A stretch of DNA of 50,890 nucleotides, from positions 1 through 50,890 of the IMG/VR virus record IMGVR_UViG_3300033143_005322; one strand, given 5' to 3'. The DNA comes from a virus. This document shows, in pieces, positions 1 through 7,339 of this stretch (the first letter of the stretch is position 1; each line of letters begins with the position of its first letter). The position numbers and the translations under genes were made by a program. The notes beneath the pieces are model-generated. The model did no database searches. It was not told the DNA's origin and was given only the letters and a program-made list of their open reading frames with translations.

Positions 1-2
1 AA

Positions 3-1052
3 CTAGGTAAAGCATCTAAAATACTTAATACATTCATTGCATCTTTTATTCGTAATTCTATTAGAAAATCTGATGGTGAATGGTATCTCCATGGAAATTT
101 TAATCTAGGCGGCACTATCAGTGGCCGGCTATCTAGTTCAGATCCTAACCTTCAGAATATGCCTAGTGGCTCCAAATATGGAGAAGCTATCAAACGATGC
201 TTCAAGGCACCACCAGGTTGGCTGATGGTAGGAGCAGACTTTACTGGTTTAGAAGCCATGATAGGGGCTCTGCTCACCCAGGATCCCAATAAATTAAAGA
301 TATATCTGCAGGGGTATGACTCTCATTGCCTAAATACTCATGCATACTGGGCAGATAAAATGCCTGATATCAAAGAAACAGTAACTAGTATTAATTCTAT
401 TGCTACTAAATACCCAACACTACGTAAAGAAAGTAAAACAGTAACTTTTGCTATGCAATACTTCGGAACTTGGCATACTTTAATGAATAACTGTGGCTTT
501 AAGAAGGTAGAAGCAGTTAGTATTGAAGAAAATTACAAAAGTTTGTACCAAGTGTCCATAGAATGGGTTAATAAGAGGTTAAAGAAGGCTGCTATCACTG
601 GCTATGTCACTTGTGCCTTCGGACTACGACTTAGAACCCCTATTTTAAGTAAAACTATCGCTAATAAACGATCTACACCCTTTGAAGCCCAGGCAGAAGG
701 ACGTTCTGCAGGTAATGCAATGCAACAATCCTATGGAATGTTAAACAATAGAGCAGCAATTGAGTTTCAAAAGCGTGTATTAGCATCTAAGTATATTTAC
801 TCAGTATTACCAATTGCTCATATTCATGATGCTCAGTATTTTTTGATAAAAAATAATGCTGAATGTGCAAAATGGGTCAATGATAATTTAATTGACTGTA
901 TGAAATGGCAAAAACTTCCTGAAATTCAACATGATAGGATTAAATTAGGAGCTGAATTAGTCATTAATCACCCAACATGGGCAGATGAAGTCAAACTACC
1001 TAACAATATATCTGAAGAACGTATTATAGAAATCTGTTCCCAGGCCGCCTGA
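3..1052 (+). CDS. DNA polymerase, family A (5' end outside window)
   Basis: This is the C-terminal polymerase domain of a replicative family A (T7/N4 gp39-like) DNA polymerase. The reading frame is open from base 3, so the N-terminal part lies upstream of the window. Visible motifs are RLSSSDPNLQNMP, which is typical just before motif A; motif A DFTGLEA with the first metal-binding Asp; an O-helix motif B RKESKTVTFAMQYFG, with YFG where many relatives have YG; and motif C HIHDAQYF. Motif C reads HDA rather than the common HDE. The Asp is kept, and this may be normal for the N4-type branch. No exonuclease domain is visible here. It is followed by a run of small genes and then the replication operon, as in N4-like phages. 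Confidence 0.93.
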   Translation, partial: LGKASKILNTFIASFIRNSIRKSDGEWYLHGNFNLGGTISGRLSSSDPNLQNMPSGSKYGEAIKRCFKAPPGWLMVGADFTGLEAMIGALLTQDPNKLKIYLQGYDSHCLNTHAYWADKMPDIKETVTSINSIATKYPTLRKESKTVTFAMQYFGTWHTLMNNCGFKKVEAVSIEENYKSLYQVSIEWVNKRLKKAAITGYVTCAFGLRLRTPILSKTIANKRSTPFEAQAEGRSAGNAMQQSYGMLNNRAAIEFQKRVLASKYIYSVLPIAHIHDAQYFLIKNNAECAKWVNDNLIDCMKWQKLPEIQHDRIKLGAELVINHPTWADEVKLPNNISEERIIEICSQAA

Positions 1053-1087
1053 GAGCCCTTTTAAGCAACTAATCAATGGAGAGCCAT

Positions 1088-1366
1088 ATGACGATGTTCA
1101 CAAACCCTTGGGCTGATGACGCTCGTTTTATCGACCTTGGAGAATATAAATTTCAAGATGCTGAAGGTGTCCCTCATTTCTATGAGCTATATGCCTTGAC
1201 CGGTACTAGTAAGAAAACTATTTCTTTTGGTGCCAGGTACGCTGATGAACCACAGGCCTATATGAGTGGCTCAGCTGACCGTATAAAAGATACTTGGGAA
1301 TTTACAATGGGAGGCTCACCATTACTCATGGCTGCAGCCAGATTCTTTGCAAATCATTATGGGTAA
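1088..1366 (+). CDS. hypothetical protein, 92 aa
   Basis: I do not recognise this family. The ATG at 1088 is preferred over the one at 1076 because GGAG at 1078-1081 sits six bases upstream of it. The protein starts MTMFTNPWADDARF and has no signal peptide or membrane segment. It is acidic to neutral with many aromatic residues and looks like a small soluble protein. It lies 35 bases after the polymerase stop and is slightly overlapped by the next gene, so it belongs to the same + strand operon of small genes that also holds the two anti-defence genes. Confidence 0.7.
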   Translation: MTMFTNPWADDARFIDLGEYKFQDAEGVPHFYELYALTGTSKKTISFGARYADEPQAYMSGSADRIKDTWEFTMGGSPLLMAAARFFANHYG

Positions 1367-1544
1367 TAAACCTACAACTTCTCAAATGCTATTTGTTATT
1401 CAAGAACAAATTAGAGTAATGAATTCTATTAATGAATCCAATAAACGAATGATTTTATTTTTACAAAAACAAAATAAAGAATTTTTTAACGATTTAAAAG
1501 AAGCATGTGATTTATTAAGAATATATGGAGAACAAAATGAATGA
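1359..1544 (+). CDS. hypothetical small helical protein, 61 aa
   Basis: The family is not recognised. The ATG at 1359 overlaps the stop of the preceding gene by 8 bases. A TTG at 1347 is in frame but has no better ribosome binding site. The sequence is rich in Gln, Asn, Glu and Leu/Ile at heptad-like spacing (LFVIQEQIRVMNSI, then MILFLQKQNKEFF) and probably forms one long amphipathic helix or coiled coil. Translation is probably coupled to its neighbours. Confidence 0.6.
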   Translation: MGNKPTTSQMLFVIQEQIRVMNSINESNKRMILFLQKQNKEFFNDLKEACDLLRIYGEQNE

Positions 1545-1671
1545 TCATCAATTTAATAGACGAAAATATGAACCAGTAAATGGTGTAATGGTTTTTGCTG
1601 TTTATACAGTAATAGCTGCTGTAGTTAGCGGTATAGGTGCCATAATGATAGGACTCTATTCTAATGGGTGA
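1537..1671 (+). CDS. small single-pass membrane protein, 44 aa
   Basis: This short frame begins MNDHQFNRRKYEP and continues with one hydrophobic stretch of about 25 residues (roughly 17-41: VMVFAVYTVIAA then VVSGIGAIMIGL), ending at YSNG. GGAG lies at 1527-1530, seven bases before the ATG. It overlaps the preceding stop by 8 bases and the next start by 8 bases, which is the packing seen throughout this operon. The basic N-terminus followed by a membrane span suggests an inner-membrane peptide with its N-terminus in the cytoplasm. The function is unknown. Confidence 0.6.
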   Translation: MNDHQFNRRKYEPVNGVMVFAVYTVIAAVVSGIGAIMIGLYSNG

Positions 1672-1906
1672 AACTAAAAATTGTAAACGATGTAAAGAAG
1701 ATCTTCCTATTGAAATATTTAAACCTAGGACATATTTCAGAGAAAATGGAAGAACCTATACAACTACAGAAGCCCGCTGTGATCCATGTAGATTAATATA
1801 TCAGCGAGAAAAAAGAGCACTTTATAAAAGAAGTTCTAAAATTAAAGGTACTTATTCAAATCCTCATGCAAATTTGGATTCGGCAACTAAACAATTTTTA
1901 TATTAG
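1664..1906 (+). CDS. zinc-ribbon protein, 80 aa
   Basis: Two CxxC knuckles, CKRC near residue 7 and CDPC near residue 39, are separated by about 30 residues, followed by a basic helix (IYQREKRALYKRSSKIK). This resembles the zinc-binding half of small phage HNH-type or zinc-ribbon proteins, but no HNH catalytic His/Asn pattern is visible, so nuclease activity is not claimed. It probably binds nucleic acid. The ATG overlaps the upstream membrane-peptide gene. Confidence 0.65.
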   Translation: MGETKNCKRCKEDLPIEIFKPRTYFRENGRTYTTTEARCDPCRLIYQREKRALYKRSSKIKGTYSNPHANLDSATKQFLY

Positions 1907-1915
1907 GAAATAATT

Positions 1916-2113
1916 ATGTATCTTTATCATTATGCATTACATGTTGAATTTGGAAAAATAATTGCAGGTTCATTAGAATACTCAATTAAATTAAAAACTA
2001 ATGAAGATTATGCTAAATTAGTAATGGAAATAGAAAAAATTAATATATTAAAAATAAGAGATAAAGATTTTGTTATTACATCACTTACTTATTTAGGTAA
2101 AAATAATAGATAA
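1916..2113 (+). CDS. hypothetical protein, 65 aa
   Basis: Not recognised. A small Lys/Ile-rich soluble protein starting MYLYHYALHVEFG, with alternating beta-like segments and a charged middle. TAGGAA about 7 bases before the ATG serves as ribosome binding site. It lies in the small-gene operon between the zinc-ribbon gene and the HAD gene. Confidence 0.6.
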   Translation: MYLYHYALHVEFGKIIAGSLEYSIKLKTNEDYAKLVMEIEKINILKIRDKDFVITSLTYLGKNNR

Positions 2114-2125
2114 AGAGGATAAATT

Positions 2126-2521
2126 ATGATTGTATGTGTAGATTTTGATGGAACCATAGTAGATCATGCTTTTCCTGAGATAGGGAAACCTGTTCCTGGC
2201 GCAATTAAATGGATGCAAGAATGGGATAAGCTTGGAATTAAAATTATTTTACATACTATGAGAAGTGATGGACAAGAATCAGGTGACGTATTAACTCAGG
2301 CTGTTATGTATTTAAATAATAATGGAATTATGTTATTTGGTATTAATGAAAATCCTGAACAACATACCTGGACTTCAAGCCCTAAACCATATGGGCATGT
2401 TTATGTAGATGATGCCGCTTATGGTTGTCCTCTAAATAATTTTCAAGGGTATAACAGACAATGTGTAAACTGGGATATAGTTGGTCCCAGTATTATTGCA
2501 TTATATAAGGCATCATTATGA
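2126..2521 (+). CDS. HAD-superfamily hydrolase (phosphatase-like)
   Basis: A compact HAD-like hydrolase of 131 residues. Motif I is VDFDGT at residues 5-10, giving the nucleophile Asp and the acid/base Asp. Motif II is the Thr of LHTMRS near residue 44. Motif IV is YVDDAAYG near residues 94-101. The cap is minimal. Family members dephosphorylate nucleotides or small phosphorylated metabolites, and many phages carry similar short versions. The substrate cannot be told from the sequence. AGAGGATAA lies just upstream of the ATG, and the gene overlaps the next one by 4 bases (ATGA). The neighbouring anti-defence genes make a role in nucleotide signalling or nucleotide pools conceivable, but this is inference. 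Confidence 0.85.
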   Translation: MIVCVDFDGTIVDHAFPEIGKPVPGAIKWMQEWDKLGIKIILHTMRSDGQESGDVLTQAVMYLNNNGIMLFGINENPEQHTWTSSPKPYGHVYVDDAAYGCPLNNFQGYNRQCVNWDIVGPSIIALYKASL

Positions 2522-2718
2522 TTGCAGAAACCAGACGTTATTTTAAAGGAATGATTTCTACCTGGTTTACAGGTAAAGATATTCGTGAAGCTTCTAGTAA
2601 ATTTTATAATTGGTCAGATTATATGAGAGAAAAAGGGTATTATATTTTTCCTAAATCTTTATCTTATGGAAATGGTGTATTACTTGTTCTTTATCGACTT
2701 GAGGATAAATTTAAATGA
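2518..2718 (+). CDS. hypothetical protein, 66 aa
   Basis: Not recognised. It starts with an ATGA overlap with the HAD gene and ends with an ATGA overlap with the next gene, so translation is coupled on both sides. The protein is rich in aromatic residues (RYFKGMISTWF, then FYNWSDYMREKGYY) and has no obvious signal or membrane span. Confidence 0.6.
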   Translation: MIAETRRYFKGMISTWFTGKDIREASSKFYNWSDYMREKGYYIFPKSLSYGNGVLLVLYRLEDKFK

Positions 2719-2891
2719 ATAATCTATATCAATTACGTAGTAAATTTAAAATGGTTCCAGGTCAATACTTTCTAGTAGATGGTCCTCATGATACACACGG
2801 TAAAGTTATTAAATGTGAATATAAACCAAAAGAAGGATTTAGTTATGAATTCCTAAATCTAATTCGTGGTACTGGTCATCGTAATGATTGA
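2715..2891 (+). CDS. hypothetical protein, 58 aa
   Basis: A short frame starting MNNLYQLRSKFKMVPGQYF and ending IRGTGHRND. Support is its position: ATGA overlap with the preceding gene and an 8-base overlap with the following ATG at 2884, with no other frame filling the space. The sequence looks like a small beta-rich protein (QYFLVDGPHDTHGKVIKCEY). No family is recognised. Confidence 0.55.
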   Translation: MNNLYQLRSKFKMVPGQYFLVDGPHDTHGKVIKCEYKPKEGFSYEFLNLIRGTGHRND

Positions 2892-3108
2892 TCAAATAGG
2901 AATAGCTTTCACAGGAGTCACTGCAATCTGGCTTAGCCAGGATCATCGTGAAGATTGGAGAAAATGGGCTTGTATATTTGGGATGACAGGACAACCCTTT
3001 TGGTTTTATAGTGCATATGTTGCCCAGCAATGGGGAATATTAATTTTATGTTGTTTTTATACGTATGCCTGGTTTCGAGGTATACGTAATCACTGGTGGA
3101 GAAAGTAA
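2884..3108 (+). CDS. small membrane protein, about 2 transmembrane segments
   Basis: The ATG at 2884 (MIDQIGIAFTGVTAIWL) is preferred over an in-frame GTG at 2866. The 74-residue protein has hydrophobic stretches around residues 3-17 and 40-64 (GQPFWFYSAYVAQQWG, then ILILCCFYTYAWF), with a charged HREDWRKW loop between them and a basic tail. Similar small membrane proteins occur in many phages, sometimes compared with PnuC/PQ-loop fragments, without a proven role. It sits directly upstream of the Acb2-like gene. Confidence 0.6.
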   Translation: MIDQIGIAFTGVTAIWLSQDHREDWRKWACIFGMTGQPFWFYSAYVAQQWGILILCCFYTYAWFRGIRNHWWRK

Positions 3109-3109
3109 T

Positions 3110-3355
3110 ATGAATGATACAGTAGATAGTACTTCAGATGAACGTACAATTAATAATGTAATGCGACATGGTTACAAAGTCTTAACCGATCTCGAAAAAG
3201 AAGAAATGTTAGCAGTTAAAGATGCTGGACTTAATTTCTATAATTTAATAGAAAAGATTACTTTAAAATCTGGTGGTGGTACTCGTGAATTAGCATTAGC
3301 TAAAACTAAAATTGAAGAAGCAGTCATGTGGAGTTGCAAGCATATCACAGGATAA
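3110..3355 (+). CDS. acb2: Acb2/Tad1-type cyclic-oligonucleotide sponge (anti-CBASS)
   Basis: A protein of 81 residues whose second half, TRELALAKTKIEEAVMWS followed by CKHITG, matches the conserved C-terminal helix of the Acb2/Tad1 hairpin family (consensus LAxTxLEEAxMWAxKxIT). The first half, MRHGYKVLTDLEKEEM then LAVKDAGLNFYNLI, fits the preceding helices. Characterised members are small helical oligomers that bind cyclic di- and trinucleotides made by CBASS enzymes and so block effector activation. The ATG at 3110 is chosen because GGAGAAAG lies just upstream; a longer frame from 3065 would overlap the membrane-protein gene needlessly. It is followed directly by a Tad2 gene. Family assignment is strong; ligand preference is not visible. 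Confidence 0.85.
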   Translation: MNDTVDSTSDERTINNVMRHGYKVLTDLEKEEMLAVKDAGLNFYNLIEKITLKSGGGTRELALAKTKIEEAVMWSCKHITG

Positions 3356-3360
3356 TTATT

Positions 3361-3579
3361 ATGAATTTTTCAGAAGCATTAATTAATATTAAAGCAGGTG
3401 TTGCACTTCGGCGTTCAGGATGGAATGGCCCAGATCAGTATATTCAGATTCAATTCCCAGATGCACATAGTAAAATGACTGTACCTTATATTTACATTCG
3501 TACTCAACAAAGTGATTTAGTTCCCTGGTTAGCTTCCCAAGGTGACTTGATGGCTAATGATTGGGAATTAATTAACTAA
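3361..3579 (+). CDS. tad2: Tad2 (DUF2829) anti-Thoeris protein
   Basis: A 72-residue DUF2829 protein. It shows the signature N-terminus MNFSEALINIKAG, the RSGWNG motif near residue 20, and the C-terminal block VPWLASQGDLMANDWELI. Characterised Tad2 proteins are tetramers that sequester the Thoeris signal molecule (glycocyclic ADP-ribose), and some homologues also bind CBASS cyclic dinucleotides. The ATG at 3361 has AGGA at 3349-3352. Only 5 bases separate it from the Acb2-like gene, so the two sponges are made from one transcript. Family call is confident; the ligand of this member is inferred from relatives. Confidence 0.9.
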   Translation: MNFSEALINIKAGVALRRSGWNGPDQYIQIQFPDAHSKMTVPYIYIRTQQSDLVPWLASQGDLMANDWELIN

Positions 3580-3586
3580 AAATCCT

Positions 3587-3663
3587 ATGTTCAGTATGTG
3601 AGAAAGGATACTGCAGATCGATAGTCCTCAGTAAGCGACATACCAATTAGGCTGCAAGGCCTA
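3587..3663 (+). other. structured intergenic RNA region
   Basis: The gap between tad2 and the next gene (3580-3692) can fold. An outer pair TATGT/ACATA (about 3588-3592 with 3638-3642) encloses a hairpin AGTAT/ATACT (near 3594-3613), followed by a second hairpin TAGGC-TGCAAG-GCCTA (3648-3663). No U-run follows, so it is not a standard terminator. It may be an mRNA leader, a processing site or a small RNA. Seen in sequence only; the fold is unverified. Confidence 0.3.
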
Positions 3664-3692
3664 TTCCTTTAAATTATTGGAGATAAAACCCA

Positions 3693-3839
3693 ATGAAAGA
3701 TGTAATTGAAATTTCAATAAAGCTTTTAATCACTAAAGTAACAAAAGACACTAAATCAGAAGATGCATTAAGATTAACACAAGCTGCACTTAATCTTGCA
3801 CATGTATTAGATGTATTTAATGCAGCAAATAAAACATAA
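3693..3839 (+). CDS. hypothetical small helical protein, 48 aa
   Basis: A short frame starting MKDVIEISIKLLITKV with TTGGAGAT about 10 bases before the ATG. The predicted protein is amphipathic and mostly helical (SEDALRLTQAALNLAHVL). It lies between two structured intergenic stretches and is the first gene of the segment leading into the exonuclease gene. Family unknown. Confidence 0.5.
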   Translation: MKDVIEISIKLLITKVTKDTKSEDALRLTQAALNLAHVLDVFNAANKT

Positions 3840-3842
3840 ATT

Positions 3843-3857
3843 GCAACCTTCGGTTGC
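3843..3857 (+). terminator. hairpin with TTC loop before exonuclease gene
   Basis: Perfect 6-bp stem GCAACC/GGTTGC with a TTC loop, starting 3 bases after the stop of the 48-residue gene. No U-run follows, so it may be a weak terminator, an RNA-processing or mRNA-stabilising hairpin. The same design recurs at 7983-8001. Confidence 0.4.
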
Positions 3858-3884
3858 TGTTCATACCGTTATAGAGGATTTAAA

Positions 3885-4784
3885 ATGAAAATTACGAATA
3901 CTACAAATGTATCTCTTTCTTTAGCAGTATGGGCAGTAGCCGATGATTATGATTATGATCCAGATCCATCAGTAATATCTGCTACCGGTATACTTAAACC
4001 ATTACGAGCCATTATATTAAATAATATTGCTCCTTCTGATCAAGAAATGGATGTAACAGATTTACTAGCTATGAGTATGGGCAATGCTCTTCATAATGAT
4101 ATTGAACACGCTTGGACAAAACATTATAAATCTTCAATGCTTAAACTTGGTTATCCTGAAAAAGTAGTTAATAGAATTGTAATAAATCCTGATCCAAATG
4201 CAGATTATGATAAGGAAATGATTCCAATTTATCTTGAGCGCCGTACTAAAAAACCATTAGGTAATTTTATTATTTCAGGTAAATTTGATAAAGTTATGGA
4301 AGGTAAACTTCATGATTATAAATCTACATCTGTATGGGGATGGATATTTGGAAGTAATGAAAAAGATCATATTCTCCAGGGCTCTATTTATCGTTGGTTA
4401 AATCCAAATATTGTTACTCAAGATACAATTAATATTGAATATATCTTTACTGATTGGTCTAAAGTTAAAGCTATGCAGGATTCTAAATATCCTCAACAAC
4501 GTGTAGCTACTAAGTCACATCAATTAATGTCATATGCTGAAACTGAGCAATGGTTAATTGATAGATTAAGTCTAATAGAAGCACACATGAGATTAACAGC
4601 AGCTGAATTACCTATGTGTACTCCTGAAGATCTTTGGCAGAAAGACCCTGTATATAAATACTATAAAAATCCTGTAAATAAGAAGCGAGCAACTAAGAAT
4701 TTTGATACAATGGCTGATGCCATTACTAGGCTAACAGCAGATGGTAATGTAGGTGTAATTGATACATTGCATCAGGAGCTTTAA
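3885..4784 (+). CDS. PD-(D/E)XK (RecB/Cas4-like) exonuclease
   Basis: A 299-residue protein carrying the core of RecB-family nucleases: ISGKFDKV with the first acidic residue near 135, then LHDYKSTS with the D-x-K pair near 144-146, then a downstream helix ILQGSIYRW containing the family's conserved Gln and Tyr. An upstream His within MGNALHNDIEHAW fits the early histidine of this family. In phages such exonucleases make single-stranded DNA for recombination or degrade DNA. It heads an operon with helicase, primase, Sak4 and SSB genes, so it probably works with the Sak4 protein in recombination-linked replication. AGAGGA precedes the ATG. Confidence 0.8.
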   Translation: MKITNTTNVSLSLAVWAVADDYDYDPDPSVISATGILKPLRAIILNNIAPSDQEMDVTDLLAMSMGNALHNDIEHAWTKHYKSSMLKLGYPEKVVNRIVINPDPNADYDKEMIPIYLERRTKKPLGNFIISGKFDKVMEGKLHDYKSTSVWGWIFGSNEKDHILQGSIYRWLNPNIVTQDTINIEYIFTDWSKVKAMQDSKYPQQRVATKSHQLMSYAETEQWLIDRLSLIEAHMRLTAAELPMCTPEDLWQKDPVYKYYKNPVNKKRATKNFDTMADAITRLTADGNVGVIDTLHQEL

Positions 4785-4788
4785 AACT

Positions 4789-5127
4789 ATGATACAAATT
4801 CCAGTAGTTAAAATTATAGCTTATTCACTGATTCCTAAATTAGTACATGATATTTATACTGCTGGTAAAAAACTATATAACGAGACTTATATCTTTTCAG
4901 AACCACCATTACCAAAAAAAGCTGATCGTAGTCCATGGACAAAAATACGTTTTGATAAAGTTATGTACTATCGAACTAAATGGCTAAGATATAATGAACT
5001 TACTCTCGATAATAAATCTCTTTCAGCATTAATAGAAGAAATTAATCGTAACTTAAGTATGCATAAATCTAGTCGAGCTATTGCAGCTGTATGGGAAGGT
5101 AAAATAGATAGATCTAAATTAAAATAG
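4789..5127 (+). CDS. hypothetical basic protein, 112 aa
   Basis: The ATG at 4789 is chosen over one at 4759; CAGGAGC lies upstream at the end of the exonuclease gene. The C-terminal two-thirds are strongly basic with a helix-rich pattern (RSPWTKIRFDKVMYYR, then LSALIEEINRNL and SSRAIAAVWEGK), compatible with a DNA-binding helical domain. No family is recognised. Its place between exonuclease and helicase genes suggests a role in replication, which is inference. Confidence 0.55.
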   Translation: MIQIPVVKIIAYSLIPKLVHDIYTAGKKLYNETYIFSEPPLPKKADRSPWTKIRFDKVMYYRTKWLRYNELTLDNKSLSALIEEINRNLSMHKSSRAIAAVWEGKIDRSKLK

Positions 5128-5137
5128 GAGGTTCCAA

Positions 5138-5662
5138 TTGGGCAATGTAATTGTTGAAGGATTTGAGTATCCTACTTCTCTTGATGATATGGGATACTTC
5201 ATAGTTAAAGTACTTAATAAAAAATTAAGTATGCGAAGCATAAAAAATAAAGTATTACATTTATCTTGGGTACTTGAACATAGTAAAGAAATTAGTTGTA
5301 CTCATGCTTCTCCTGTAGGTAAACCTATGAATTTTTATAGTAATCCTGACTTACCAACAAGTTATCCAGGTTGGGAAGGGAGAATATGGATGGTATTTGA
5401 AAAAGAACCACGACATATGGGATTTGATGGTTTAAATGGTACTCATATGCATACAGGTACTGGTGGATATGGTAATTATAATAATCCCAATTTTCCCAAT
5501 TTTAAATCAATACATCCTGGTAAAGAATATCCCGTATCTTATAGTTTACGAATATTTGAAGACGATTGGGCAGCAATGAAAGTTAACAATAATTTAATAA
5601 GTAAATTTCCTAAAAAACATTCTTATGTTTATACACTTGGAGTAACAGATGAAGAAAGTTGA
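5138..5662 (+). CDS. hypothetical protein, 174 aa, TTG start
   Basis: Not recognised. AGGAGG at 5126-5131, six bases ahead of TTG at 5138, is the best ribosome binding site nearby and fixes an unusual TTG start (MGNVIVEGFEYP). The protein contains a Gly/Asn/His/Thr-rich middle (GTHMHTGTGGYGNYNN) flanked by beta-rich segments (GRIWMVFEKEP and YPVSYSLRIFEDDW). It overlaps the ATPase gene start by 14 bases. Similar globular proteins sit next to replication genes in N4-like phages, but I cannot name a function. Confidence 0.6.
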   Translation: MGNVIVEGFEYPTSLDDMGYFIVKVLNKKLSMRSIKNKVLHLSWVLEHSKEISCTHASPVGKPMNFYSNPDLPTSYPGWEGRIWMVFEKEPRHMGFDGLNGTHMHTGTGGYGNYNNPNFPNFKSIHPGKEYPVSYSLRIFEDDWAAMKVNNNLISKFPKKHSYVYTLGVTDEES

Positions 5663-7157
5663 AGATATGGACTACTTCCCAATAGTAGACCGTTTAGCTG
5701 ATATTCTAATGACTAAAACCAGATCATCTGACCCATTATTCTTCAGGGTAATGGTTTCATATTATTTAGCTAAAGTAGCATCAATGATGAGAGCTACAAT
5801 TAAAACAGTAGATAGGGGGAGTATTCCTGTAAGTTTATACGCATTAAATCTAGCTCCCAGTGGTCATGGTAAGAATTTTAGTACTAATATTGTTGAACAA
5901 GATGTTATAGGTGTATTTAAAGATGCATTTCTTGAAATTACTTTTCCTATCATTGCTGAAAAAAATATAGAAAGCCTTTCTATGAAACGATCCGGTAAAA
6001 ATACTACTGATCCAAATGATGAGAAGGAAGCTGCTTTAGCTGAATTCGCTAAATTAGGCCCTCTATTATTTTCATTTGATTCAGGTACCACTCCAGCATT
6101 AAAGCAAATGCGTCATAAGCTTCTTATGGCCGGCGCAGGCTCACTCAATCTTGAAATAGATGAGATAGGGAATAATATGTTAAATAATGCAGAAATCTTA
6201 GGTACATTTCTGGAATTATTTGATCTTGGTTTTGTTAAAACTAAATTAATTAAAAATACTAATGACCACACCAGAAATGAAGAAATAGATGGGTGTACTC
6301 CAACTAACATGATGTTATTTGGTACTCCTAGTAAATTGCTTAATGGTGGTAAAATAGAAGAAGAATTTTACTCTATGCTTGAAACTGGTTATGCCAGAAG
6401 ATGTTTATTTGGTTATAACAAACATGCTAAAAAAGAAAATGTACCCACTCCTCAAGAAGTCTATAAAACTGATGAAATCTATATCAATAAAATATCTAAT
6501 CAATTAGGTGGCTTAGCTGATATGCAACATTTTAATAAAGAATTAGAAATGAAAAAGAATGTAGCTTTACTTTTTATTGAATACCGTTTGGAATGCGAAC
6601 GTATTGCAGATACATATAGTGAACATAAAGAAATCCAAAAAGCAGAAATGAGCCATAGGTATTTTAAGGCTCTTAAACTTGCTGGTGCTTATGCATTTAT
6701 TAATGGCGATACAGTTATTAGAGAAGAGTACGCCTATAATGCTATTAAATTAGTTGAAGATTCTGGCTTAGCATTCCTGGAAATACTTAATAGAGATAAG
6801 CCATACGTTAAATTAGCTAAATATCTAGCTCAATTGGAAGGTGAAGTAACCATAGCAGACATAATGGCTGATCTTCCCTTCTTTAAAGGTGCAGATAACT
6901 ATCGTAAAGATATGTTAAAGACTGCAACAGCCTGGGGATATACTCATAATATTATTATTAAATCAGAAGAAATTGATGATGTTACTTTCTATTCAGGTGA
7001 TGCATTAAAAGAAACTGAATTAGATAAATGTATTTTAAGTTATAGCACCGATATTACTCGTGGCTATCAAAATGAAGAAGTTAATTGGAAAGATTTACAT
7101 AAATTAATATCAGCTCAAAATGTACATTGGGTTGCTACTCATTTAAGTGAAGAATAA
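5649..7157 (+). CDS. replicative helicase/primase-like ATPase (DUF3987-like)
   Basis: A 502-residue P-loop protein. A Walker A-like motif APSGHGKNFST lies at residues 69-79 and a Walker B-like motif LNLEIDEIG near 166-173. Between them is an acidic insert. The C-terminal part after about residue 390 looks like a winged-helix segment (VKLAKYLAQLEGEVT, then IADIMADLPFF). The architecture resembles phage DUF3987-type helicases paired with archaeo-eukaryotic-type primases, and a primase-like gene lies two genes downstream. GGAG precedes the ATG inside the upstream gene. The Lys in the P-loop is followed by Asn rather than Ser/Thr, which is unusual. The helicase role is inferred from context. Confidence 0.6.
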   Translation: MKKVEDMDYFPIVDRLADILMTKTRSSDPLFFRVMVSYYLAKVASMMRATIKTVDRGSIPVSLYALNLAPSGHGKNFSTNIVEQDVIGVFKDAFLEITFPIIAEKNIESLSMKRSGKNTTDPNDEKEAALAEFAKLGPLLFSFDSGTTPALKQMRHKLLMAGAGSLNLEIDEIGNNMLNNAEILGTFLELFDLGFVKTKLIKNTNDHTRNEEIDGCTPTNMMLFGTPSKLLNGGKIEEEFYSMLETGYARRCLFGYNKHAKKENVPTPQEVYKTDEIYINKISNQLGGLADMQHFNKELEMKKNVALLFIEYRLECERIADTYSEHKEIQKAEMSHRYFKALKLAGAYAFINGDTVIREEYAYNAIKLVEDSGLAFLEILNRDKPYVKLAKYLAQLEGEVTIADIMADLPFFKGADNYRKDMLKTATAWGYTHNIIIKSEEIDDVTFYSGDALKETELDKCILSYSTDITRGYQNEEVNWKDLHKLISAQNVHWVATHLSEE

Positions 7158-7339
7158 TGAAAATACTTGATGAAGTAAGAAAACTTTTAGAACCAGATTT
7201 ACTTATTTGGCCCGAAGAATTTCTTTGGCCTCATGGTACACCACCAGTATTATCAACAAAAGAAGGTGAAATTGACACAATTATACTTAGACGTAGTAAT
7301 GGTAAATATTATTGTACACATACAAAGGACTTAAAATAA
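7157..7339 (+). CDS. hypothetical protein, 60 aa
   Basis: Not recognised. The start overlaps the ATPase stop (TAATG) and the stop overlaps the primase-like start, so the three are translationally coupled. The protein contains a Trp/Pro-rich patch (LIWPEEFLWPHGTPPV) followed by a short beta hairpin (IILRRSNGKYYC). It could be an accessory part of the helicase-primase pair. Confidence 0.6.
   Translation: MKILDEVRKLLEPDLLIWPEEFLWPHGTPPVLSTKEGEIDTIILRRSNGKYYCTHTKDLK

Noticed and set aside
1664-1906. HNH homing endonuclease
   Set aside because: Two CxxC knuckles are present but the HNH catalytic histidines and asparagine are not, so only a zinc ribbon is called.
2839-3030. 63-codon minus-strand frame in the small-gene run
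   Set aside because: Antisense to two well-packed + strand genes with proper start signals.
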